From a bacterium (GTDB taxonomy: Bacteria > UBP15 > UBA6099), in the NCBI GenBank assembly GCA_029564595.1, contig JAKQPS010000020.1, positions 1-42,775 on the forward strand: a stretch of DNA of 42,775 bases, read 5' to 3'. Shown piece by piece: positions 1 to 6,128 of this stretch. Positions within the stretch are counted from its first letter, which is position 1; each line of letters starts with the position of its first letter. The translations under genes were made by a program, and so were the position numbers. Below the pieces are notes generated by a model. The model ran no database searches and was not told the DNA's origin. It worked only from the letters and a program-made list of their open reading frames with translations.

Positions 1-31
1 CGGGGCGATTTTCATAGCGGCAAACTGCTTC
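1..31 (+). repeat. Dispersed intergenic repeat, copy A1
   Basis: This stretch matches 35293-35323 in the same orientation with 28 of 31 bases identical (differences at positions 8, 15 and 22). Both copies lie outside genes. The window edge cuts this copy, so its true left end is unknown. No coding potential is seen. It could be part of a small non-autonomous element or a structured intergenic repeat. Confidence 0.5.
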
Positions 32-37
32 GTTGCC

Positions 38-90
38 GACGCATTTTTTTGTTCATGAACCATAAGTTCTATTCACTGCAAAAATGCGTC
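38..90. repeat. Inverted repeat with 11-bp perfect arms
   Basis: Arms GACGCATTTTT (38-48) and AAAAATGCGTC (80-90) are exact reverse complements separated by 31 nt. The spacer contains the 10-bp palindrome GTTCATGAAC (51-60). The T-run in the left arm could let it act as a terminator for a gene lying left of the window, but the loop is long. Confidence 0.5.
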
Positions 91-109
91 TTGCGCCTCG
101 CATTTCATC

Positions 110-150
110 CGCTCTGAACAATCGCTCCCGAATCCTAGTGATGGATTCGG
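110..150 (+). repeat. Dispersed hairpin repeat, copy B1
   Basis: Bases 110-135 match the reverse complement of 39127-39152 with 25 of 26 identical. In both copies the conserved part ends in GAATCC and is followed after 7-8 nt by GGATTC, so each can fold into a hairpin; here the stem is CCGAATCC (128-135) with GGATTCGG (143-150). Loop sequences differ while stems are kept, which suggests selection on structure. Confidence 0.6.
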
Positions 151-453
151 AATAAAACAGCGCGATTAGGTTTTAGAATCGTTCATTGGATGTCTTTGCA
201 CATTCGGGATTCAAGCGGATGGTCCACAATCCTGACGACTGACCCTTCAAACTCTACGCATGTTTTTTCTCTGAGGAAATCTTTCCATATTCTTAGAGTC
301 TTGTGGTCGAGAACCCATAAGCCCGCAAGTATGTTAGCGATTTTTTCATAAAGCTGATTCGAATGTTATCGGACGATAAACACGGCTTAAATTCGGCCAT
401 AACGCATGTCGGGGCGGGGCCGCCGCCTGCTGCGCTTGTCTAGTAAGAATTCG
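151..453. other. Intergenic DNA, no gene recognised
   Basis: About 300 bases before the stop codon of the minus-strand gene at 454. I see no reading frame with a ribosome site, no RNA gene and no clear terminator. Confidence 0.5.
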
Positions 454-891
454 TCATCTTGTGAAGTCTATTACAATCCCTCTCTCTCTAACAAGGTCGT
501 TGATTATGTCGTCGATGTCTCTTCTGGTGACGCCGCCGAACTGAATCGGCTTAGTCTGCTGAATCAATTCGCCGGTATCCTCGTTGATGAGCTGCACTCT
601 GAAACCGTTGTTCTGCGCCCACAGTCGAATCGCGAAAGGCGAATTTTGAATCTCTCTTCTTCTGTTGAACTGATCGAGAGCTTCAATGAGTTCGGCCCAA
701 AGTACAGGATCGGGAAGGTCCATATCGGAATATGGGCGCGGTTTCTCTTTGCCCTGTTCGTCAGTGGCGTCTCTGTTTCTGTCGATTTTTTTTCCAACCG
801 CGCCGGAAGCCGGACTCACAGGGTACTTGGCAACGCGCGTCTCGAAATCCGGGCCGACCTCTTTTATCGTTCTGCTGAAATCGTCTGACAT
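454..891 (-). CDS. Small FlaG-like hypothetical protein
   Basis: A 145-residue soluble protein without signal peptide or membrane segment. The first 60 residues are polar and probably disordered. The C-terminal half (about 85-145) carries FRVQLINEDTGELIQQ, which has the strand-turn pattern of the flagellar protein FlaG (VxVIDxETGEVIRQIP type). No other flagellar gene is in the window, so FlaG itself is only a possibility; a stand-alone protein of the same fold is as likely. The ATG at 891 is supported by GGAG seven bases upstream and a TATAAT at 921-926. The long plus-strand frame at 406-888 is its shadow. Confidence 0.7.
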   Translation of the reverse strand: MSDDFSRTIKEVGPDFETRVAKYPVSPASGAVGKKIDRNRDATDEQGKEKPRPYSDMDLPDPVLWAELIEALDQFNRRREIQNSPFAIRLWAQNNGFRVQLINEDTGELIQQTKPIQFGGVTRRDIDDIINDLVRERGIVIDFTR

Positions 892-920
892 TCAGTGTCT
901 CCGCTCGATATTTGTATCAT

Positions 921-926
921 ATTATA
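921..926 (-). promoter_or_regulatory. -10 element for the FlaG-like gene
   Basis: A perfect TATAAT on the minus strand places transcription start near 914, leaving a leader of about 23 nt with the GGAG ribosome site. No convincing -35 hexamer is seen at 16-18 bp spacing. Confidence 0.4.
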
Positions 927-1012
927 AAACAAAACGCGGCATCGGCGCGGTAGGCGCTTAGAAAAGAAAGCTCATGCGGCAAATCTATATCAGCATTCGC
1001 AGGTTTTGTATG

Positions 1013-1018
1013 TATAAT
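1013..1018 (+). promoter_or_regulatory. Possible -10 element before the receiver-like gene
   Basis: TATAAT at 1013-1018 would give a leader of about 80 nt before the ATG at 1105. The -35 region is weak. Confidence 0.35.
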
Positions 1019-1104
1019 ATGTTGGAAAGGATTTTTGCGTTTGCGAGGAGGATGGCTCGGCTCGCCCGTAATATAGGCTGTCGAAACTGGAAAGGAGCTT
1101 CACT

Positions 1105-1608
1105 ATGATACTTGTGGCTGCGGGAGAGGAAAGGATGTCCGGAAGGATATGCGACTCTCTCGTTGAATCAGGTTATGAAATATTAAGCGTGCCGGAAGGC
1201 GGCGTTATACCAGAGCTAGTCAAGGATAAGAAGCCGGACCTTGTTTTGATTGCAGGCGCAATGGCAGACATCGGAATAGTCGCGCTGTGCGAGGCGATAG
1301 CTGAAGCCGCAGGCGTGGCTAAGACTCCGATTGTGATTCTCTCGTCAAAAATGAATGCCGCAGAGAAACTGAGCGCATTCAGGGCGGGCGCGAGAAGAAT
1401 CGTCACCGAGGCTGATCCGGAAGTTGTCGTGAAAGAAGTGGGCAGAACCCTCGAACAACTAGAAATATCAAAAAAAATAATGAAATATCACGAATCCTGC
1501 GGAGATGAATCGAAGGATTACGGGGTTTTTCCGGGGAATCTGGAGTCGGAGACTGAGCAATGCGAGCTTCGTGACATCTCTTCCGATGAAAAAGATAAGC
1601 AGGTCTGA
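1105..1608 (+). CDS. Stand-alone degenerate receiver (pseudo-REC) protein
   Basis: A 167-residue protein whose first 120 residues follow the CheY/receiver pattern: a buried first strand (MILVAAGEE), the third strand PDLVLIAGAM, the fourth strand TPIVILSSK and the GAR turn before the last strand. The phosphoacceptor Asp that should end the third strand is Ala50, the N-terminal acidic pair is only partly kept, and the conserved Lys after the fifth strand is Glu102. Phosphotransfer is therefore unlikely, and a protein-binding role is inferred. The C-terminal 45 residues are acidic and low in hydrophobics. AAAGGAG before the ATG supports the start. No histidine kinase is nearby; the next gene starts 87 bases downstream. 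Confidence 0.75.
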   Translation: MILVAAGEERMSGRICDSLVESGYEILSVPEGGVIPELVKDKKPDLVLIAGAMADIGIVALCEAIAEAAGVAKTPIVILSSKMNAAEKLSAFRAGARRIVTEADPEVVVKEVGRTLEQLEISKKIMKYHESCGDESKDYGVFPGNLESETEQCELRDISSDEKDKQV

Positions 1609-1695
1609 CTTCAGAAATAATGAAGACAAAAGAATCAGAATAGCAATTTTGATGTTCATCATTGACGACGGCATCAGGCGCGAAAGGGGAAGGCG

Positions 1696-2931
1696 ATGAA
1701 AAAAACGGGAATAGCGGTTGTCGCGTTTATTGCGACTGTTTTTTTGTGGGGAGTGTGGCCGTCGAAAAGCGAGGGGGCGGAATTCAAAAGACCCATAACT
1801 CTGTCCCATCGCGGAGCTAACAAGGCGGCGGACGAAAACACGATGGAGGCTTATTCGCTGTCCGTCAGGCACGGCATGGACTTCATTGAGTGCGATCCGA
1901 GATTAACGTCTGACGGCGAGCTTGTGATAATGCACGACGCGGCGGTGGACAGGACGACATCCTCGACGGGAGCCGCAGCCGAAAAAACTCTTGCCGAAAT
2001 AAAAAGCATAAGAACAAAAAACGGATATGAGATTCCGACTTTTGCCGAGGTTCTGGATTTCGCGTCGAAAAACGGAGTGAAGGTTTTCATAGACACTAAG
2101 ATTCACAATGAAGAGTATCTCGCAAAAGTGATGGGATCTGTGCGAGAGATGGGGATGTCGGACAAAGTGGTAATGGGGCTGTGGACGGAGGGCGGATTAA
2201 GGTGGATGAGCAAGAATCATCCTGATATCGCGTGCAACCTGCCGTGGCCTGCGCCGATTCCAAGCCTGAAACAGATAAAGAAGCTGGGAGCCTCATGGGT
2301 CGGAATGCTTGCGGAGGCGGCGACGCCGGAAGTCATTGCCGACGCGCACGGCGCGAGATTGCGCGTTGTCACAATGCCGATAAACGACGTTCCCACAATG
2401 GTGGAAAAGACGCAGGCCGGAATGCATGTGATTCAGACAGACAACCCGGCTATTTTAGATGCCGTTCTCGGAGTGTTGGAATGGGCGGCTTCAAAAGGCG
2501 CGGACCCCAAGCCGTTGCTGCCGTTGGAGACGAAAAACGCGATGCCGTCCATACCGGAACGCCAAAAGATACAGAGCGAGGCGCCGGACGGGTTCACTGT
2601 GGTTCCGAGGCTTATGTTCCTCACAGGGCATATCGGGCCGCCGGACGCGATAGCGGTTAAACCGGGCAAAGCGAGCGTGGGAGACGGCTCTTTCGCGAAC
2701 CCGACCACGCTTGCGGTTAATCCGGACACAGGTTCAAGAAAGATACCTTACGGCACGATGATATACATTCCCGGCGAAGGCTGGACGAAGGCGGAAGACA
2801 GATGCGGCAAATGCGTTGAAGAGGGATACGTCAGGCACAGGGCGGATTTGTGGCTGGGGAACAACGCGACGAAGGAAAAGGCATACGCGTTGACAGGCTG
2901 GCATTGGGTTCTGTTCGCTGAACCGAAATAG
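1696..2931 (+). CDS. Exported glycerophosphodiester phosphodiesterase fused to a 3D domain
   Basis: A 411-residue protein with an N-terminal signal peptide (about 1-28). Residues 33-260 are a GDPD domain: HRG (38-40), ENT (47-49), the metal ligands Glu65 and Asp67 in ECDP, and His80 in IMHD, which is the full catalytic set that cleaves glycerophosphodiesters to sn-glycerol 3-phosphate. Residues about 315-411 resemble a 3D (three-Asp) domain as in MltA-type and resuscitation-type cell-wall enzymes: IPYGTMIYIPG, a later AED and RADLWLG. GDPD followed by 3D is an unusual order. It probably acts in the periplasm on lipid head groups or on wall-linked polymers. AAGGGGAAGG precedes the ATG. The UroD-like gene starts 32 bases after its stop. 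Confidence 0.85.
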   Translation: MKKTGIAVVAFIATVFLWGVWPSKSEGAEFKRPITLSHRGANKAADENTMEAYSLSVRHGMDFIECDPRLTSDGELVIMHDAAVDRTTSSTGAAAEKTLAEIKSIRTKNGYEIPTFAEVLDFASKNGVKVFIDTKIHNEEYLAKVMGSVREMGMSDKVVMGLWTEGGLRWMSKNHPDIACNLPWPAPIPSLKQIKKLGASWVGMLAEAATPEVIADAHGARLRVVTMPINDVPTMVEKTQAGMHVIQTDNPAILDAVLGVLEWAASKGADPKPLLPLETKNAMPSIPERQKIQSEAPDGFTVVPRLMFLTGHIGPPDAIAVKPGKASVGDGSFANPTTLAVNPDTGSRKIPYGTMIYIPGEGWTKAEDRCGKCVEEGYVRHRADLWLGNNATKEKAYALTGWHWVLFAEPK

Positions 2932-2963
2932 TATTTGTAAAAAACGCGCGGGGGGAGCGAAAA

Positions 2964-4112
2964 ATGAAAAAACTTACTTCAAGGGAAAGAGTCAGAAGGG
3001 CTGTTCGCGGGCACGATGTCGATATGATTCCTCTAATGTTGCAGATCGAGCCGCACACGATTCTAACGCTCGCCACCAAAGTTCGGCCTCCGAAGAACCC
3101 CGTAAAAGCCGCGGCATGGAAGGCGCTTGCGGATTTTTCAGCGAACTTCCCGAATAAGGATATAGGTCAATATATGACCCTGCTGTCTCTGAATTACGCA
3201 AAGGATTATTTCAGCGAACTCGGCGGAGATTTCTCCGATTATCTGTGGACTCCGATTCCGCTTTGGTTCCGGGGAGCAGGATTCAAAGAAGATAAGCTCT
3301 TCATAAAGGATATGTACGGCGAGAAGCACTTTATCGGCGGGCAATATCTCGAAATGGGAGAATTGCCATGCCCGGATAAAGACACACTCGCGGCGTACCA
3401 GTTTCCCGATGTGTCCCATCCCGTAAATTTCTCCCATGTGAGAATCGCGCGGCGCGCGAACCCGGACGCGTTCATGCTCGGCTGCGCTCCCGGAGTTCAG
3501 GACTGGGGGCAGCGGTTTCACCCGATGCAGTCGATATACACGGGGATGATAGAGTACCCTGAAATCATAAAGGGCTTCTTCGAGAAACTGTGCGACCATT
3601 CGCTCGTCATAATACGGGGGATGCTCGAAGCCGGGTGCGACGCCATTTGCGTGCAGGACGATTACGGCACGCAGCAGAGCATGCTGATAAGCAAAAAGAT
3701 GTGGACGGAGTTCACGTATCCGATGATAAAGAGGCAGATAGAGGAGATACACGCCTGCGGCGGGATCGCGATGCTGCACTCGTGCGGAGTGGTGGCTCCG
3801 CTGCTGGACAAGCTCGCGGACGCCGGCCTTGATGTGCTGCATCCGTTCCAGCCTCTGCCGGGGAACGATTTGGCGGCGGCGAAAAAGGAATACGGAAACC
3901 GATTGTGTTTCGCGACGGGCATGTGCGTGCAGAGAATCGGACAACTATCCCCGGAGGACGCTTATAAAGACATAGTCGGCGCGGCGAAGGTCGCGGCGGA
4001 GGGCGGACGGTTCATACTCGCGCACACCAACGGTCTGCAGAACGACACCCCGATAGAGAACCTTAAGGCGATGTTTGAGGCGATAGACGACGTGAGGGCA
4101 TTCAGATTCTAG
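2964..4112 (+). CDS. Uroporphyrinogen decarboxylase-family protein (MtaA/CmuA-like methyltransferase)
   Basis: A 382-residue soluble protein of the UroD/MtaA superfamily. It begins with the typical SRERVRRAVRGHDVDMIPL and has the TIM-barrel zinc motif HSCG (His272, Cys274). In MtaA/MtbA enzymes a third Cys near the C-terminus completes the zinc site; here the matching stretch is ILAHTNGLQNDTP, without Cys but with His and Asn, as in several uncharacterised subfamilies. It is more likely a corrinoid- or C1-linked methyltransferase than the haem-pathway HemE, since no haem genes are nearby. The substrate is unknown. A GGGGGAG stretch before the ATG serves as ribosome site; it may be cotranscribed with the GDPD gene. 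Confidence 0.8.
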   Translation: MKKLTSRERVRRAVRGHDVDMIPLMLQIEPHTILTLATKVRPPKNPVKAAAWKALADFSANFPNKDIGQYMTLLSLNYAKDYFSELGGDFSDYLWTPIPLWFRGAGFKEDKLFIKDMYGEKHFIGGQYLEMGELPCPDKDTLAAYQFPDVSHPVNFSHVRIARRANPDAFMLGCAPGVQDWGQRFHPMQSIYTGMIEYPEIIKGFFEKLCDHSLVIIRGMLEAGCDAICVQDDYGTQQSMLISKKMWTEFTYPMIKRQIEEIHACGGIAMLHSCGVVAPLLDKLADAGLDVLHPFQPLPGNDLAAAKKEYGNRLCFATGMCVQRIGQLSPEDAYKDIVGAAKVAAEGGRFILAHTNGLQNDTPIENLKAMFEAIDDVRAFRF

Positions 4113-4213
4113 CGCGTCGCATTCAGAGTTTTAAGGAAGCGGAGCGGGAAAACATTTATTTGCGAAAAAATGCTTTCCCGGCGAACTCATAGAAAAATCC
4201 ATTTAAGCATGAG

Positions 4214-4219
4214 TATAAT
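4214..4219 (+). promoter_or_regulatory. -10 element directly before the HD-GYP start codon
   Basis: TATAAT ends six bases before the ATG at 4226, so the usual -7 to +1 distance puts transcription start on the A of the ATG. There is no ribosome site and no earlier in-frame start before the stop codon TAG at 4190. The -35 region is weak. The transcript is probably leaderless. Confidence 0.5.
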
Positions 4220-4225
4220 AACACT

Positions 4226-4858
4226 ATGCCGAGCGCAATCGAGAGACAGACGGCCGAGATGCTTGCCGCGCTGGACGCGAAGGACCCGTATACCCGACTT
4301 CATAGCGAAAGGGTGGGCATGTTGATGGGCAGGTTCGCCGCGGCAATGTCCCTGCCGTTGCCGCAGGCAAAAGAAATGACGATAGCCGGGTTGCTCCACG
4401 ACACAGGCAAGCTGGACACGCCGGATGAATTGCTCGAAAAGATATCGCAAGGCGAACCATTTGAAAACGATGCGCAGAAGGAAGATATGAAACGGCATGT
4501 GGACGCCGCGAGGATAGCCCACATCGACCTGCCGGCCACCGTGAAGCTGGCGATAAGGCATCACCATGAGAAGTGGGACGGAAGCGGCTATCCGGACGGG
4601 TTGGCGGGAACGGATATACCGCCGACGGCCCGGATGCTTGCGGTCTGCGACGTGTATGACGCGATATCCGCAGAAAGGCCGCAAAGGAAAGCTCTAGCGC
4701 CGAGAAAAGCGGCGGCGGCGCTGCGAAAACTTGAAGGCTCCAAGTTGGACCCGAAACTGACTGAAGTTTTTATACGAAAAGTCGCGGAACCCGGCGCTAA
4801 TATTTCTCTGCTCGAAAGATTGCTGCGTTTTTTCTCTTTGCAAAGAACAAGCAAATAG
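4226..4858 (+). CDS. HD-GYP domain phosphohydrolase
   Basis: A 210-residue protein that is almost entirely an HD-GYP domain. It has His26 (RLHSERV), the HD pair His58-Asp59 followed by TGK, His91, the RHHHEKWDGSGYP block around 111-123 and CDVYDA (142-145 with Asp). These are the metal ligands and the GYP loop of enzymes that open cyclic di-GMP. No sensor or receiver domain is attached, although the degenerate receiver at 1105 lies 2.6 kb upstream. The start is fixed by an upstream in-frame stop and lacks a ribosome site. It converges on the DUF1232 gene with three bases between the stops. Confidence 0.9.
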   Translation: MPSAIERQTAEMLAALDAKDPYTRLHSERVGMLMGRFAAAMSLPLPQAKEMTIAGLLHDTGKLDTPDELLEKISQGEPFENDAQKEDMKRHVDAARIAHIDLPATVKLAIRHHHEKWDGSGYPDGLAGTDIPPTARMLAVCDVYDAISAERPQRKALAPRKAAAALRKLEGSKLDPKLTEVFIRKVAEPGANISLLERLLRFFSLQRTSK

Positions 4859-4861
4859 ATA

Positions 4862-5368
4862 TCAGAATTGTTGTTGAGTCGACTGGATGAACCTCTGAGT
4901 TCCGCTCATTCCTGAAACAGCGCGCGCGGCTTCGGCGAGTTTATCGACCTGACCGGGTTTGCCGACCCAGTTGTCGCGCAACACATCGTCGTCCAGCCGC
5001 GCGATCAGGGAGCAGATGCTGAAAAGGAGATAGGCGATAACCACCACGTCGTCCATGAAGGCCAGAGGCCCGACAAGCTGCATGAGAACTAGGTCGGTCG
5101 GCAAAATAAGGTATGCTGCAAGAACGCCGATCTTGATTTTTTCGGCTATCGGAACCCTCTCGTCGACGGCGAGATTCCCTGCGAGAAGGACTATTCCGGG
5201 AATGAATTCAACGATTTCCATAAAGCCCTTCGTCAATTCGAAAGCGTCCTCTTCGTCAGCTTTTTCGGAGAGAGACACGGCGATGTCCGCCGCGCGAGTG
5301 GCGGCTTTTTCGTTCGCTTCGGCGAGCGAAGCGCGTATTTTTTCGAGCCATTTCTGACGATAACCCAT
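4862..5368 (-). CDS. DUF1232 (YkvA-type) membrane protein
   Basis: A 168-residue protein. Residues about 70-125 match the DUF1232 pattern: VPIAEKIKIGVLAAYLILPTD followed by PLAFMDDVVVIAYLL, two hydrophobic helices around a conserved PTD/PID and a DD motif. The N-terminal 60 residues are a charged amphipathic helix region. Function in the family is unknown; it is a small inner-membrane protein. The ATG at 5368 has GATGAGG upstream. Confidence 0.75.
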   Translation of the reverse strand: MGYRQKWLEKIRASLAEANEKAATRAADIAVSLSEKADEEDAFELTKGFMEIVEFIPGIVLLAGNLAVDERVPIAEKIKIGVLAAYLILPTDLVLMQLVGPLAFMDDVVVIAYLLFSICSLIARLDDDVLRDNWVGKPGQVDKLAEAARAVSGMSGTQRFIQSTQQQF

Positions 5369-5405
5369 AAGACCTCATCCTATGCGGCGCGAGCCGGCGC
5401 GTCGC

Positions 5406-5981
5406 CTATTTTTCCATTATTCCCACTGTAATGAGAGTCTTCGACGCGTCGTTCGAGTCCTGCGTGACGGAGACCGATTTCATCGCGTTGTTTTCTTCGC
5501 TTGTGAAAATGATGGTCTTCTGCGTCGCGGTCATATCGACCACGTTGGCGTTCTTCAGAACGCCCCTGTAGTATTTGCCGACTTTATCAATCGAATCCGA
5601 AGTGGAAAGAGTGGCGCCTTTGTATGTGCCTTTGTTTTCGCCGTGCGATGAAACGCTGCCGCCTGTGACGACCTTAGCGCCCGGATACGCGAGAGCGCCG
5701 AGGGCCTTCAAGTCGGCTTCGTTTGTTTCGACGACCGTCACATTGCCCTTTTCGTCGCGCACTTCGAGCTTGCCGCCGTCTTTTCCCGCTTTGAACTCCG
5801 CGTTCACATCTTTGCCTTCGACAGAAATGTTGGTTCCTCTCCCGTCAGTCTTTATCTGAACCTGCTCTCCGTTTTCCCCTTTGACGGAAATATCCACGCC
5901 GCGCTTGGAACAACCGGCGGCGCAGACAACCGCGACAATGAGAGCGGCTGTGAAGAGTCTGGATGCGATCTGCCTGTTCAT
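5406..5981 (-). CDS. Putative lipoprotein of unknown function
   Basis: The frame is open to 6023, but the start at 5981 is preferred: GGGAGGAAGC stands just upstream and the product then begins MNRQIASRLF with a 22-residue lipoprotein signal ending in CAAGC-S. The mature 170 residues have two parts. About 25-90 is a run of short beta-repeats (VDISVKGENGEQVQI, TNISVEGKDVNAEF, KLEVRDEKGNVTV), with the rhythm of DUF4097-like or filamentous beta sheets. The C-terminal part has GALAYPGAKVV followed by YYRGVLKNANV, reminiscent of periplasmic proteins whose ligand is unknown. It is divergent from the Cys-rich secreted protein at 6129. Confidence 0.75.
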   Translation of the reverse strand: MNRQIASRLFTAALIVAVVCAAGCSKRGVDISVKGENGEQVQIKTDGRGTNISVEGKDVNAEFKAGKDGGKLEVRDEKGNVTVVETNEADLKALGALAYPGAKVVTGGSVSSHGENKGTYKGATLSTSDSIDKVGKYYRGVLKNANVVDMTATQKTIIFTSEENNAMKSVSVTQDSNDASKTLITVGIMEK

Positions 5982-6008
5982 TGCTTCCTCCCAAATTTTG
6001 ATTGTTAG

Positions 6009-6037
6009 ATTATATATCTTCATGGGTTAAAATTGAA
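6009..6037 (-). promoter_or_regulatory. Promoter of the lipoprotein gene
   Basis: TTCAAT (6032-6037), a 17-bp spacer and TATAAT (6009-6014) on the minus strand. The expected start near 6002 gives a leader of about 20 nt holding the GGAGG site, which also argues for the 5981 start codon. Confidence 0.5.
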
Positions 6038-6078
6038 GAAGCCGGGTTCGGATTCAAGATGACTCGATGAAACGGCGC

Positions 6079-6084
6079 TATAAT
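6079..6084 (+). promoter_or_regulatory. -10 element for the Cys-rich secreted protein
   Basis: TATAAT on the plus strand, divergent from the lipoprotein promoter. The -35 region is poor. The leader would be about 38 nt. Confidence 0.4.
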
Positions 6085-6128
6085 AGCAGACTAAAAAGGA
6101 CTGCGGTCTTGAACGCGCGGGGGATGAT

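Noticed and set aside
406-888. 160-codon plus-strand open frame
   Set aside because: Overlaps the minus-strand FlaG-like gene, which has the better ribosome site and composition.
1052-1108. 18-codon upstream frame overlapping the receiver-like start as ATGA
   Set aside because: The purine run lies directly against its ATG, too close for a normal ribosome site, and the peptide has no leader-peptide features.
3138-3944. 268-codon minus-strand open frame
   Set aside because: Antisense to the UroD-like gene; composition typical of a shadow.
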